From assembly GCA_008360975.2 (NCBI GenBank), contig CM039184.1, forward strand, positions 38,985,797 through 39,049,796: a stretch of DNA of 64,000 bases, given 5' to 3'. Below the pieces are notes generated by a model. The model saw nothing but the letters and a program-made list of their open reading frames with translations. It made no database searches and was not told where the DNA came from. The position numbers and the translations under genes are program-made. This DNA is from Lichenostomus cassidix. Its lineage: Eukaryota > Chordata > Aves > Passeriformes > Meliphagidae. Positions 36,911 through 52,100 of this stretch are shown here, one piece after another (position 1 is the first letter of the stretch; each line of letters begins with the position of its first letter).

Positions 36911-39900
36911 CTGTTGTTAGTAGCTGCATCACAGGCACACAAGAGAACTATTGCAAAACGTACGTTTTGTCCGAAGTGGTGCTGAAAAGTAATTAAACTC
37001 CAAAACTTTACGTATATGATGAAATACGGTGTTGCAATTGAAAACAGCGCAGTCTGATTATTAAAAAAAAAACCCAAAAAATTAAAAGACATTATAAATT
37101 TATGGCACAAGCAGCACTGAATTATAAATGAAGGCCTTGGTTTATATTTCTCGGGTGAAATTAGAAAAGGTAGTTGTGACGGAGCTTGCTGCCTGTAAGT
37201 TGCACAGGAAAGTTTTGACGAGCATCATGTGCTGTGTAAGGCCTGCTGCTCAGTCTTACTTGCTATAACAGCAAATTCCAGTAGTAGCAAACCTCATGCT
37301 TAAATTCCTCTGTACTTCACAACATGTTAATTACCTCGTAAATATTAGTGAGGTGATAAGGTATAGGGGACAATGTTATTTATTACACCTGGCCTTCTCG
37401 GCTGGTTTTTTTTTTTTTTAATGCAGGCAGTATAAAACTTCTGTCTTTACTGACCCTAGAAATGGTGGATATGAAGTTTTGTTTAGTTTTAGACCTTAAA
37501 TGTGTGTTTTCAAAGCAGAATAGAAGATTGAGGTAAAGCAAAATGTGATATTGAGTGTACTTGTTATAACAGTGCCTCAATGAGTATACTACTAATTCAA
37601 TTTTTTGATACATTCTGTAGTCCTGAAAAGTTCAAGAGTATTCATATTTGATGTTAAAATTTGAGTCGTCACTCTCATTACAGAGTAGACAGTGAAGGAA
37701 CACTTGTGTGTTTGCTATCCTATAGGGATAGGATAAATATTGTTTCATTAATATATTACAGGTGAAAGAGAAACCAAGTCCTGAGACTTTACTTCCTTAG
37801 CCCTCATTATGGATTATAAAGACCTTTTTCAGAAGTGTCATGTTTAAAATAGTTGTTAACCTGTGTCAGTCACGCGAAACAAACAAAAAGGGATTTTGCC
37901 CTAGGAAATTGTGCTTGTTGGTTATTTTAATATTTTTTCTCATGTTCTTTTCTAGATTGTTCTGATCGTACATGTATTTGTTACTGCTTAGATGGTGCAG
38001 GTCTGTTAATATGATTATAGCCTTGTGTACAGCTGTGAAAAAAAACTTAAATCAGCTTCAAGCTTGGGGCTCAGTTTTCAGTTTTGCCCACTTTATGTAT
38101 TTGAGTAATCCCACTGATGTTAAGAGAATCTCACACTGTCAAGGGCAGTAGTGACGTAGCTTGTGTCTTAGGAATGTTGTGGAAGCTCAAGGGTTTTTAA
38201 TGTTTTGCACTGTTCAACAGTGATTTTTTTTCTCTCCAAACACTTACTGTTCTATGTTCATTTGTTTTGAAGGCTGGTGGCCCAAAGGAGAGGGCACTTA
38301 AGGTATATAATGAGAAAGAGAAACATAAAGGCAAGAATGTGAGAGTTGTAGTAACATTTTCCCTCACTAAATGTATACATGTGATTTCTTTGATTATGAC
38401 TCCCTCAAGCTACAGCAAACTGAGAACTTGCTGGTCATGACACTTCTTCTGGAACTGGCTTACTGTAAGAAGAGAAATAGCCCAAAGTATCAATTGTATC
38501 CTGCTACTACTTGACAAAAATATAAAAAGACAACTGTGGACTGAAGAGGGTGAAGCAGATGAAAAGGGGTGAAAGGGTTAGAGGAATGCATACTTTTTTT
38601 TTGAAGTTCCCTTGAAACTCTTCCAAGTTCTTGGGATACTGAGTTATGGTAAGGTATTGATTTGTTTTGGGGTTTTTTTTCTGACAGTCAGTTAATAAGG
38701 GCTTGGGATGGGACAGGAATTTGAAAAGGAAAATTTTCCTTTTTTTCCCTCATTCATTTTAAGTAGGCCTCATGTTATATTCTGTAGTGGAACCAACAGA
38801 GTAAGATACCAATGAGGAGTGAAATGGGAGATGGGAATCTCGGTCACCTGAACTTTTCAGCAGTTGGATAATGCTTGGTTTTCTTACCATGAATGCCGAG
38901 CTTCTCATATCTTGGTTTCTACGCAATAAATAGTCCAGTGCACGCTGCTGATCATCATTGACTCAAAACAGATGGGACATTTTTTTATAGCTTGTCTAAA
39001 ATGAGTTCTACATCACAAATTCTGAAGCTGCAAGTGATCTTCATTTAAACCTTTATCTGCACTCCTGTCAGTGGTAAGGAATGAGCTGCTATGAAAACAA
39101 AACTATCCTTTCTGTTCTCACTTTGCTTTCCACTGAGGACTAAAATCTGTTTAAAATACATTTGTACATTTGAAATAGTTCATAGTATACTTTTGCTAAA
39201 ATGCTTCCAGATACTTGCTAACTGTATAACCAAGAAAATGCTTGAGAAGCATTGGATATGCAGAAACCACAGAACTTTATGAGTTGAGAGATTGTGAAAG
39301 AGTTTTCTTTGTGAATAGGGAATGCAGTTTTCCATTGCTGCTTTCATCTTTTGGGGAGGTGAAAACACTACAGTTTTTAGCATGGGGATCTGTAATTTGT
39401 GCTAGATTTGTCCAAATTAAAACATTTACAAGATTTCAGCAATTAAATGTTGCTTGCCCTTTTTCCTTAGAAAAGAAGGGCAGTTTATTCCTTACCTTTT
39501 CACTGGAACTTGCTTTTTCTTGTCCTGTGAACAGTAGAGACTGTGAGGGCTGAAGATAGTGAAGTTATTTGAGTGGGGGGATTTTCATCCCATCTCTTTT
39601 CTGGACACTTCTGTAGCTCAGGGTTGCGTGGTAAAAGACTTTCAGTCATAGGAGACATATAAGACACTGGGTGCGTTAAAGGTAGCAAATTAGAGGGAAA
39701 TAATGGAATAGCATGATGAGAGGCATCATCAGAGATTGGAAAATACATTTGGATTGATTCTTTCTTGCGTGTAAGAAAACTGTACTGTGACAGATGAACA
39801 AAAAATAAGTGTTAGTCATTGCAGTTTGAAAGGGATTGATCTTAATTCTGTTTTAAGTGCTAACCTCGACATTGGTGATTTAAAATACCACTACAGCAAC

Positions 39901-42900
39901 TACCTGGTAAGTTCTTTCTTTAGGCTGCTGCTTGCTAAGAATGAATTTAATGGTAAACCATCACTGGTTTCTCTCATAATTTCTCATTCCCTTTCTATCT
40001 TCCCTTCCCTTGTCTGCTAGTAACTGTGGGGGAAGTGAGGCTTTTATGTTTTTGATGGTGTGGAGCTGCTAAATGATTGTTTCAACGTACCTTATGACAT
40101 CCGAGTCTTAATAAGAAATGGTCAGCTTGCTCTTTTGAAAAATCAGTAGAGAATTCTTTGGTGATGCTCCAAGGTGTCAGCTTGCGGTAATCCTGTAGGG
40201 AGATAGGGCAACAATTTTTTTCTCAAAATATCTTTTTCTTCCCTATTTCATCCTGTAGTATCATTTGCTGGTTTTTATCCCAATTCCACAAAATTATTCC
40301 TGCCTCCTTGTCTGCTCAGAAATATGTATGTGTTCCCTGTGAAACTGTCTAGTATCTCATTCTGATTTCAGTGACTGGTTGAGGACTGCTTTTACTTAAT
40401 TGATCTATATTTATTCAAAATAAAACCCATGATGCGAGTACTGAACATGCAATGAGAAACTAGCTGTGTTTGAAGTTCTGACATCTTCATTTGTTTATCC
40501 AGTGTAAAGTACAATTCTAATATTGGAGTGCTGGTATAGCTGTGATAGCATCAGACAGTGTGAAAATACAAAGTGATTGTGTATGTGGGGTTTTTAACCA
40601 GTCTGTCATTTGCATGGGGCTGTGTGTTGTTGATTTTAGCATTAGTGAAAATGGCTATAGTAACTCTGAGATAACGCTTTTATTCTTTATTTCTCTGGGA
40701 GTGATAGGGCTGCACTGTGTCTTTCATCTCAGAGCATGTGAAGTTAACAAGTCAGGAAATGCTGCAGTGTATTTGCTTATGTGTGCAGTGTGTACTGCTG
40801 GTCACAGCCAAGAATTGTGACCTGGTATGTAAAGTGGGACAAGTCACATAGACTGTGGTTTATCCAGATCTATGTCTGTAGTACTTGCCTACTAGAGCTA
40901 TTTTGATTAAAACCTCTCTTGACCTATAATATAGTGTTACGGTAGTTGTCATGCACAATGTAAGACGTAATGAGAAGTTGTACTCATGAAGAAAACAGTG
41001 AGAGTCAATATGTAGCTCAAATATGAAAAGTTATAAATAACTTTAGAGATCTGTATGGATTACATTAGGAGTTCTTGATTTTTCTCTAGTTAAATAGCTG
41101 GTCTTCAACTGTTTGGTTAAAATTCTGTGCTTTGAACATAGTGATGCTAAGTTATTAGAATAAGAGGATTTCTCTACTTCCACTTACTAATGTTTGTGAC
41201 ATCAAGAGATAAGTTGCATTTTGTGAAAAAGGTTTTGTTTTGGATTTCTTGCTACCTTTTTCTTTTTAGCCTAAAAAACTTTTTATAGGTATTTGAGATT
41301 TATATATCATACAGATGACTGAAAACTGGACTACTGCTCCTGGAAGTAATGGAAAAGATTGAAAATGGATAAGCATATTTACATATGTGATCCATAGTGA
41401 TACATTTTCAGAAAGGCATGAATAGACATGATGCTACCATTCCACAACTCTTATGCTGTGGTGTTTAAGTTCTCAGAATTTAAGCCTGGAAGGGAAGTAG
41501 AAAACTGTTGCAGGAGGGTAATGCAGTCTACTGAATCCAGACTGTCATGGTTCTGCTTACATGTCTTCCTTCTGCCACCAAAACTGACCTCAGGAGATGA
41601 CTTGGCGAAAATGAACCCCCTTGTTTTTAGGGTCCTTTTCCAGCAGAACCAGCATGTTTTGTCACTGACTGGATACTAGTGCTAGTGTGAGCCAGGAGGC
41701 AAGTCCAGAGCTGGGAGCAAAAAGGGAGAATGGTGCTGAAGAAATCAAGATGCAGATCACTCCTAGTTGCCATGGAACTATTGTCTTAGGTGTCTATTTC
41801 TTTTGTGTCCATTGCTTGCTTGTGCATGTCTTTGTGTTCATCTTTGCTGGGTGAGCCAGCAGTAAAACTGTCACAGATGTCCTGGTCCTAAATATGTCTT
41901 CTGTCACCAAGAAGCCTTTATGATGGTACAGAACTTTTTACTGACCTTTTAAATATTTGCTGCTGTGAAGCTTGCGTTGAAGAGAAATTTTGTCATTGTA
42001 TGGTTGCTGAACTAGAAGCTGTTTTTTTGGAATGTGCTGCTGTTGACAATATGCTTATGAATAGCTAATTTCTACTGTGTATGAAAGTAGATAAGAAATC
42101 CTTTGACTTTGCATTTTGTTCCTAATTATTCATAAAATATGTTTTATGCTCTGCTGCAAAGTGTCTCACCAGAATGATGGTGTAATTCAAGATTTTGAAT
42201 GTTTTGTTGTGTGAAGCAAACTGGAGCCATTTGTCTTCATGCATTTGAGGTCATCATCTGTATGGACAGATTGACTTCTTCATTTGGAAGAAGCAGCTAG
42301 TGGCTGAAAAGGGGAGTTATACAGTACTTATAGTTTTCCGTTTGCATTTCTTGAGTAATTTGAAGGGGTTTACCTTGTTGCTGTAGGGTTTGGGTCTGTT
42401 TAAATAGCACATATTGGGTATTGATGAGTACTATTGCTCTTCCCAGAGACTTTTTCTGTGCAAAACCATTAATAATGGTGAAGTTCCTACCTGATGGAGT
42501 CAGTCTCTGACTCTTATTTTTAAAAGAGCGTCCTGGGAGAGAGATTGCTTTCCCCCATTGTTTAAGTGTACTTTCTAAAAGCTAATTTGCTTTTGGAATT
42601 TTTTTGCTGGTTAGGACTTGTGGGCTAGAGGCAGTCCATCAGTGTGTTCTGTCGGCTGAAACAATCATTTGCATCTTATAAAACAAGATCAGATGCTGTC
42701 CTTTGAACTGGGATACTGTTTATACTTGAAGAAAGGCAACTTTATCTCATCAACTCTGAATACATATTGTATTTAAAGTAATTGTGTGGGTATGTAAAGA
42801 CATATTGTCTTGGGACAGCAAACTCAAATTTATGTATATACTCTTGCTGTGTGCAGCACACTATTTCAAGTTGGACCTGCTTTGATACGTCTGTGCTATT

Positions 42901-44999
42901 TTCTTCAATTCATGAAATAAAACTTCAATCTTTATTTGAAACCCGGGAAGAACAACCTACTGGAATGCCTTCTGTAATATGCTGATTGATCTGGTAATCA
43001 TGCTTTCAGTGTCTAGAAATAGAAATCCTTTTACTTTTGGTGTAGCGGTAAGATCTAGAAGAATCTGTATTTTAACTACACTCTGTGAGGACAATTTTTA
43101 TATTAGCAACTTCCTCCTGTTGTTAATGAAGGAATAGTGCTTGACACACCTGTTGTTCCTTTTTAAAATACTTTCAAGTGCTAAACTGCAGTCTTGTCCA
43201 GATAAGCTTATCTTAAGGGTTACAGGTCTGACCAGTGAAGAATTCTTACTCTGATTCAATGTCTGGCCCTTTGCTCATAAGAACTTAACTCCCTCATGGA
43301 GCTGGGAATGTCTTGACTGGGAATGTAGCTGTTTTTAACCATGTGGCAGATGAACTTCTGATAGTCTGCAAATTGTGTACAAGCACATCATGCCATATGG
43401 CAGAAAATATGCCCAATGCGTGAGGGATGTTGCCTGCCTTTTAGCTGTGTGGCAGGCATATGTCTTAGTAGCATTTTATCAAGAAGGGTTTGACCAAAGC
43501 ACAGGTGGTCCCATGTTGTATAGCTGTATGGCAGCGTTTTTATTGGTGTCATACTGTGCAGGAACAATTCTAGTCTCTTCTGCCTGTCACTCTCTAGGGC
43601 AGGGTATTTGCTAGATCATTCTCTTAATGCTTCTAGAAGAGGAGGTATGACCCACTTAGGCCAAAAAAGTGGGCATTTTAACATTGCTTGTTGTCTGTGG
43701 TGGACTGCAGAAAATTGCCAGGGAATCACATTTATTTATTCTTGATGGGGAAACAATGGGATGTTTCCTTTCCTTTGTCTAGTACCATTAATGGTTAAAC
43801 TTCAGTGGAGCCCAGAAATATCTATCTCATGAGAGGCCATGATGATCTGGTCGACAAGGAGTGCTCTTATTCAAAGCCCAGTCCTGTCATTCTTAGTGCA
43901 CATTTTCTTGATTATTCAAAAAATGTCCATGTAAACTTACAACTTTTTGCTTCTTCACCAATATTAACAAAATATCTCTATGAAGACTTAATTCCATTTA
44001 GAAGTAACCTTGTGCAAAATTTGTTGATTAAAAACCAGTTTGTGTCAGAGACGGGGATGTGATTCAGATGTGGTAGATTTTTGAAATACTGTTATTAGCA
44101 AATTACCTGTATTTTTAAAATGCTGTTACTTAGCAAGTGATTGCAGTCTCATCCTGTGGTTTGTTTCATGTTCATGAACGATTCTGACTGTAGCCTGACT
44201 GATGCAGAGCTTGACCAAGGGGTTGCAGGTTTGGCTTCTCAAAGTATGCAGCAGAGACCAGTTGTCAATGGTTTATAGTGCAGTAAGGCTGAAATAATTG
44301 GGAGATTAACTAGAGAGGGAATATTTGGATGTTTTTCTTGGTTTTGGAAAGGCAATGGGAAAAGTAGAACATGTAGTAGCATCTAATGGAGTTTGCTTCT
44401 GTGAAATAATCTGTGGTCACTACTGCTTATGAAGTTTGTTTTACTTATTATTTAGTCTTTGGTGGGTTTGTAAGAGATGCTTGTGATACAAAGTTTCCTT
44501 TGATCGAAGTGATATTTTTGTTTCATAGATTGATTATCTACCACTCAAGTGTGTTTCTGTTGTCATGTGTGTGTTGTTACTTGGGATGTGATTTAGATTT
44601 TAAGACATTTTATCTGTCCTAGGTTGAGCTGTAAATACCCAGGTTGAGGTATCTCTGTATACATTGTTTCTTGGTAGAGCACAAAACAATGTACTTTCAT
44701 TTTTTAATTATTTTTTAAGAGAGATGGCAAGCATTCTGTGTGAAACTCAGGACACTTCAGAAGTTTAGCAGTAGCTTATTTCATATAGGAAGTGTTTTCT
44801 CAGTAGAAATGTATTAACACATTACTTAATTTATTGTTAAAACTGTGACAGGAGTCAGAGTCTGTGTAAGGGCTCTATGTGACTTAATTATGCTTTTTGT
44901 GTACTCTTGGAAATGTACTCCCATGTGTACTTAAGCCCACTGTCCATTCAAATCTGATCCCCTTATTCCCAAGACCTGTACAATGTGTATTCAGTGTAG
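36911..44999. other. Intron 1, unique AT-rich DNA
   Basis: No exon, RNA gene or recognisable transposon. A T run of about 14 lies at 37406-37419. Frames up to 103 codons (39242-39553) have no motif. Some GC-richer blocks, such as 41.4-41.8 kb, are unassigned. Confidence 0.5.
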
Positions 45000-45008
45000 T
45001 CACATGTT

Positions 45009-45043
<35 letters not shown>
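45009..45043 (+). repeat. (AC)n microsatellite followed by poly(A)
   Basis: Eleven AC units (45009-45030), then a C and twelve A. Confidence 0.97.
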
Positions 45044-45044
<1 letters not shown>

Positions 45045-48000
45045 CAGGTCTTTTTCAGTTGATTCTGTTACTGCTGTCTTAACATGTCATCATCATGTGC
45101 AGTAAATTGTGATAAATTCTAAATTGCAAATGTTGTTTGTGACTGTTTTTTCTGATGTTTATTTTAGTTGCATTCCCAGTAATGGAAAGTTTTACTGTCT
45201 GCAGGATCTGACCCAAATGGTTTTTTGTCTTTTGTTGCTTGAGACTTCTAGTGTGAAGTGCAAAGACTTGCACTTCCCCCTTTTTAGTTTGGATGGAATT
45301 GTATAGTGGAAATGAATTCTAGTTTGGAGTGCTATGGACTTTTCTCAGAAAGATTTGCAAAATAAGTTATGGTATGAGTTTAAGGCACAAAACTATTCAG
45401 TATTAAATTCCAGAATGAACAGTGATAAACTGATAAAACTGGCTTTGGAATGTCCATAGGGTTGGAATAAGATTACGAAAACAGGATACTGCTCAGATGA
45501 TGTGATCTCTGAGGGTCTGACTTGAATTTCCCCAGTCTCACCCTTCTGAAGTAAGTTACAGTGTCCCCTTTAATTTATGGATTAATTAATTAATTGGTTT
45601 GGAATGTAGACGTGGAGAAACCCCAGAAATCAAGGTCTTTTCTTCTGTATTTTCATCTTGTAATGTTCCTGCTTAGTAGGAGTTTTATCAAAGCTTTTCA
45701 TATTTTCCACATTCTTTTGTAGTTCACAGCTATGTTCTATTTAGAAGTGGCAGGCTGAGGTGGTGCTTTAGTGGGTTACTGCGAGAGGAAGGATCATTTG
45801 GAATGCAAGTATAAAGTATTTAAAATATATTTGGCTGAAGCATTGAGGAGTAAATGGGCATACATAAGAGAATGCAATGCAAGGCAAGGCAGCAGTCTGA
45901 CAAGGAATAAAAACCTCTTCTTGTCGTGTTGTGAGTATTGCAATATTTGAGATGAACTGCTAACACATTTGCAGTCATTCTAGTGAGTAGTAGCATGCTG
46001 TGGATGTGAATAATTATCTGAGGCCTGTACAGGACATTCCTGAAATACTGTTTAAATGACTAGAGATATTATGGGATGCAGGAAAGTATACAAATACCAG
46101 AAGTCTTCTAGTCAGGCTAGCCTGGTCAGTGCTTTACTCCTGCAGCAACTAAGGTTTAATATGCAGGATTAATATACTGTGAAAATATGATATGTTCAAG
46201 TTTCTGAACTCTGCATATTCTTTCTCTTTGTTTTGTGGGTTTGTTTTTTTTTCTCAGTTACTAATAACCCCGAGGCTCTCATTTTATATCTGCTCCTGGA
46301 GAGAAAGATAGTGAACTAAAATTTGAAGTTTGCTAAGGGGTTGTTGATGAAACAGCTGTTAGCTAAATTAATGTTCCTATGGTCTAGAAGGTGAATGACT
46401 TGATGATAGCAAAAGAAATTATGGTGTTACGGATTTGGGTTTTTGGTTCTTGCTTTTCTTCTTGTTTGCTTATGTGGTTGTTGTTCTGGCTCACTTGCTG
46501 GCATGACTTACAATGGTGTAAAATGAGCCACAGGCTTGTGTGCTGTAGCAGGTTGCTGATTTGCATTCAGGACCTGGCTGGCCTGTTGGCTTATGCAGGA
46601 AAGACATCATAACATTATTTTTCCAGGCAAGATTTTGGCAAGAAAAATGAGCTTGGAGGAGAAATGTAGAACAGTTAGGGATTTTTAATGCAAAACTCTT
46701 AGAACCTCCTAGATTTGATATTTCATGTGGGTTTTTTGTTTGTTTTTGTTTTTTTAGCTAGGTTTTGCAGAAAAATTATAAGGTATCTTCTTTCTGGTCA
46801 AAGTTGTGGTGCCTAATGTGGTTAGTATTTTAAAAAATATATAAGGAGTATTTAAAAAGAGAAACATCAACAAACTCAAAAAAAGGCCCTGAAGTAAAAT
46901 TCCCATGATCAACATTTATGGTTATTCATTTAATCAATTTAATAATTTTTTTTTTAATTCTGATTTTGGCTGGTGTCCTAGTTAGTTAAGCAGCTTCCTC
47001 CAGCTGCCTGAAGTTCTTGAAACACTTTCACTGCAGGTGTCTGATGTTGAGGGATGGCAGTATTTTGAAACCCTTCTTGTGGCAGAACTTACTGAGGTAG
47101 TAGGTCATTCCTTATTGAGGTAATAGGTTTCTAACAGATCTTTTGAGAATAAACTCTCATAAATAGCTATTTTGTAATACTGTATTTGAAGTTTTGTGAA
47201 ATGGCTGGTATTAGAACTTTGAATGCCCTCTTTTTACTTTGGTGTGATAAGTACCCATCTGTTTAAGACTTGCAGAAATGTTTAACGCTGATCTTACATT
47301 GACAATGCACGTATCAGGTACCTTTCAGATACCATGAAAGGTTTCATGTGGCCTTGACAATGGTGATGTCCTGATGGAAATTTCGATTACATAATAACTT
47401 AGTTCTTAACTTTAAACATGAGATGATTGGATACTTGTAAAAAATTTTGAAGGACAAGAAGCTTAAAGGGTCCTGACTAGAGAATAGTTGCATCTAAAGG
47501 GAAGTATGAGCGTATACCCTGGTCATATGGTCACCTGAACTGTAGTCCTGACCATAACAGCTCATACGTCTCTTTTGGACCAGCTGATCCATAAGTCAGC
47601 ATTGAGAGATGGAAGCAGTACTTAAGTTTTACTTCCTTATAGTGTGTAGCAACTCAGGAGGTTGGAAGCATTCAGAAACTGCACTTTTCCGGTTGGGATG
47701 TACCCAAAGGGCATTACTTTTCCATTTCTCCTTGAAATATTTCCTTTGGTTGTGAATCAGCTGGCCATCACTTGATGATGAAGGTAAAAAGGAATATTGG
47801 GATAGTAAAATCTTTCAAAGCGCCCATTCTAATAATGTGTGTTGTATTGTCTTTTGAAGAATGTCTGGACTGAAGTCATAGAAGTCTGAGCTAATCAAGA
47901 AGCATAAATAAGCTTCCTGCTGCTGTTTACAAAGCTTGTTTACATCAAGGTTCAAGTGAGGCAATTTAGGGACAAATTTTTTACCTCCAGTGTTAAGACC

Positions 48001-48989
48001 TTTGGATCTGCTGTAAAAATACCCTAAGAATATACCCGGTAATAGAAATCAGATATTGAGTTGGAAGAGAGGAGAGTGGGCAGAGAGTCTATGTGATAAA
48101 TAACTGTCTTTATAAAAAATAATTTATTAAAATAAAAACAAGCAAACAAAATTTTACAAAATCTGTGTTTCCTGTTCTGTTTCAGAGAAACACATTAGTG
48201 CATTACTGTATTTCAGTTCACCTGTTTGGTTGAGATATATTTGATTTTCATGTGAAAATGTCAATATATTTCAGAGAATGCAATGGTTCATGATACGATG
48301 TGATTGAGGCAGTATTTGGCTGACACTTGTCAGTTTTGGTGGTCTGATACTCAGATGAATTTATGAAAGAGAGAAGTGAGATGAGCAGACTCTGAAGTTT
48401 TGATCTTGTGAATAAAATTTTGTGCTAGTAAAGGCTGAAGGTATTTCCCTTTCCATGTTTTGCTTCTGTTTGACACCCCCCCTTCAGTCATCTACAGATG
48501 TTTGTGCAAGTTTGCAGTGAGTCAGAGTAGAAGAGTTTAAAAGCAGCAAGAACAAAATAAAAAGATCCTAGTAAGGTCGTAGCACAACAAAAACTTACAG
48601 TACTTCTGCATCAGTGAAAAATTAGTTTACCTCTTTTTATAAAATTTATTATTATTTTGAAAAGATTAATCATCTTAACACAATCACTGCACATTGTGGA
48701 GACTAAGGATAAATTAGGTATAGAATGTGCACCCCATAAGTGTGGATATTGGTCTTTCATACAAATGTTAAATTATGTAAAAGTAACAGCAGGCAACTGA
48801 TGAAATATTTCTTTTCAATAGAAACCACAGTTTTAACATGGAAATGGAATTAATACTGTTCATTATATTGGAACTGATGTACCAATGTATAATTTGTATC
48901 CCTTAAGAGCTTTAAAAATATTCGCAAATGGAATTACAGTTATTTACTGCATCAGAAAAACATTTGGCAGTGTAGTCTGGCATTTGTGG
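45044..48989. other. Intron 1, unique AT-rich DNA
   Basis: No repeat or exon I can name. Several short poly-T and poly-A runs. Confidence 0.5.
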
Positions 48990-49122
48990 GCAAACTCTAG
49001 AATAGGTTGCCCTGAATGGTTGTGGGTATGACTCACAGAGCAACCTGGTCTGATTTCAGAATTGTCCTGCATTGGGCAGTATGTTGGACCAGGTGACCTC
49101 CAGAGGTTCTTTCCCTTCATTT
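48990..49122 (+). mobile_element. CR1 LINE 3'-end relic in intron 1
   Basis: The order 'tagaataggttgccctga', 'tggttgtgggtatgactc', a 'gagcaacctggtctg' block, then 'tgttggaccaggtgacctcc', 'agaggttctttcc' is the CR1 3' terminus with substitutions. No octamer tail remains. The antisense 70-codon frame across it is an artefact. Confidence 0.8.
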
Positions 49123-52100
49123 TTTGGCAAGCACATGTGGGTAAATGTGGCTTCATCAGTGTTAGATCATGAAATTAAGAAGACATCATATTTTGGAAAA
49201 AGACACTAGTTTTGGCAAAGTAAAGTCTTGATGTAATCTGTTTAAATGCAAGCAAAGTACTTATTACCCTACCCAACATGAAGTCTTAATCCCAGACACC
49301 TGTGCCTTTAAAGGAAAAATTAGATTATCAAGTAGCTGTAGGACAAGGAGACCAAAATGTGCTGTATTGGAATGGGAATTATGGGGGCTGTTGGAGGTTT
49401 TATGTGCTGTATAGCAGCATAATGAGAGTAACTCAACCACTGTTCACTTCAGTAATGTCTAAAAAGATTTAAAGCTTCAATTTGCTCTAGCTATCAATTC
49501 TACAAGCAAAAATACAGAAATTAAATTTTTTGGTCACTTTAAAGACTAACTCTACTCTGTTTGATATCAATATAGATCTGCAACACCCTGGAGTTACAAT
49601 GTGCTTATAATAATCGGAATTTTGCAATTTGGTGAGGAAAATATGTATTACATCTAATGATAGGTTTATTAAGGATACCTTCATGTGGGCTACATTATTT
49701 GCAGTGTAATATTAAAGTTACTGGTAAATCTACAGGCACTAGAAACATCTTGTTACAGTTTATTTTCCTGTTCCTTCAAGTGTAACTTTAGAAGGGACAG
49801 CATTTTAAAGTTTGTTCCAGAAGGCACTTTGAGAGATGGATGATTGAAAACAACTCTCCTGAATGGCACCTTGCTGTACTTCATAGATCATAACAGCTTT
49901 TATTCACCACTGTGACTGTTTTTTAAATTACTACCTGTGGATGAATACTTGAAAGAATTGGCCTGCTGGCTACATATTTGGTTTGATTGAGGGCTATCTT
50001 GAAGTTGCCTTTAAATTACATGGGGTTCTTGATGATCCTAGCATTTTCTAATCTTCTTTGTACTCCATGGTTTGTTTTGTTTCTTAAATTCTTGCAATTT
50101 TAGCAAGAATAGTAATTCCATCTTTAATTTATTTTTTGTTTTTTAAAAAATATGTCACGCCAAGATGTACAGAAATGCTTCTTCAGCAAATGACAGTTGC
50201 TGCTTATTTTGCATCATTGTTTCTATGGAATTCATAAATTATGTAATGAATACTTATTATACTAATATCTGCTGATGGACTGGAAACTGTTTAATTTATA
50301 AAAGATAAATTTGTCATAGGGATAGCTCCAAGTGACATCCATAACAGTGGTGTACAAAAGCAAAACTGCTTTAATAGGTTATGGAAAATACCAATAAGTC
50401 AGTAGTGTGTTATGTGGACATTTCATTAAACTGTCACTAAAAGCCAGGCAGAACAAAAGGGGGAAAAAAAGGACCATCTGAAGACAAACTTATAGTTGAA
50501 GTCGGTAAAAATATTTAAATAAACATTTTCCCTTTTTTTTGCAGAAGTTACAGTGTTGATAAGTCTATATGAAACATTCCATTCTTCTGTTTTGATGACA
50601 AATTTGTGTCAAAGGTTCTTTTGGGAGTGTAATAACTGGGAATGTTTTATTGCAAGTTAGCCAGTGCAGTGGTCAGGAATGTGAGAAAGTGAGATTCCAG
50701 TCCCTTTCCTGACTTGGAATGGCTTGGTGCTATTGAAAAGCCATGTTCCCTGAATGAATGAGATGGAAAAGAGGTACCTGAGCATCCCAGTTCTGTTTCG
50801 TGAGCTGCCGTAACCCAAGGCAACATGAAAATCCAGTTTTCAGTTTTGAAAATGGATCATCTTGAAAAACTTCGGGGGTGAGAAGCAGACAAATAAATAA
50901 AAAGAAACAATGCTGTAGAAATTCCTGTGGAATGTAATAATTGTCCCCTAAATAGCATTGAGATGTCTGCCTGTCACTAGAAACATTTAACCAATCAAGG
51001 ACTGTCTATGATCTGTGTAAGTTCCTCTCTGATTTTTATCAGCTGCTGTTCCCAGCTTCAGCTGAATGCTCACTGTTCCTAGTATTTGATCTTTTGTCTT
51101 TACATTTAGAAAATAGCTTGAGTAAATAAGCAGAAGCTAGGAATGTGATGAAAAGAGTGAGTCTTAAGCCTGTTTGAATGTATCACTTCATCTCTGGGAA
51201 TAGTATGGAATAAATAAAAGGTAGGTAAGGGTGATGGCAGCAGGAGAATGCAACATTTTTCAATGATCTGAAATCCACAATACATTTTAGCTTGTTGGTA
51301 GCTTAACAACACAAACAGGATTGTTGTTAGTGACTGGCAGAAGGAGTGTGATTTGCATGGTAGAGTTCTTGTTAGTTCTGCTTTTTGGGCCTCAACAGCA
51401 AACCAGAAGGAAACAAAGACATAAAGGTCAGGGTTGGGGTGTTTAAGTCCTTGTATTGTCTTAGTGGGGAGTTTGCAGACTAAAAACATCTCCCCTAACC
51501 TCAGCTGAGGGATTTCTCTGACCCCTCTCTACCTCATTCTGAACCTAGGGACTGCAAATCATGCCCTGCAAAAAATACTCGGCCCCACTTTGCTCTTCTG
51601 GCAGACAGACTTGGCAGTCTTACTGCCTAGTGTGGGTATCACAGGAGCATCGTGCCACATGATTCTTCTTGCTTGTGTCACTACTGTCCCTGCAGTTACA
51701 CATTCTGCAGCACACTCTCAGTTACAGCCATTCAGACGTATTTGGGCCATTTGTAAAGGACTTTGGTTATAGCTTAAGCATAACAAATGTCAGTACAGTA
51801 AAGGCCCTTTGGACAACAATTAAGCTTCCTAGTCAGGTTTGTGAAAGGAAGAGATTTTGTCTTCCCAAAGCCCAGTGAAAGAATCAAAAAATGCCATAGC
51901 CTGCTTTTTTCAGCTGGCACAGTGGATTGCCATGCTCCATCAACCAGACTAATTCTTTGGCTGCCAGCGAGGGTCACCAAGCACTGCTGCTTCCTTGTGT
52001 ATCTCCCAGCCGCTGGCTTTGGAGGGACAACAGGAAGAATAATCCAGGCATGGAAAAACAAGGAGATAACACTGCTAGTTACTCTGCAAACACTATTTGT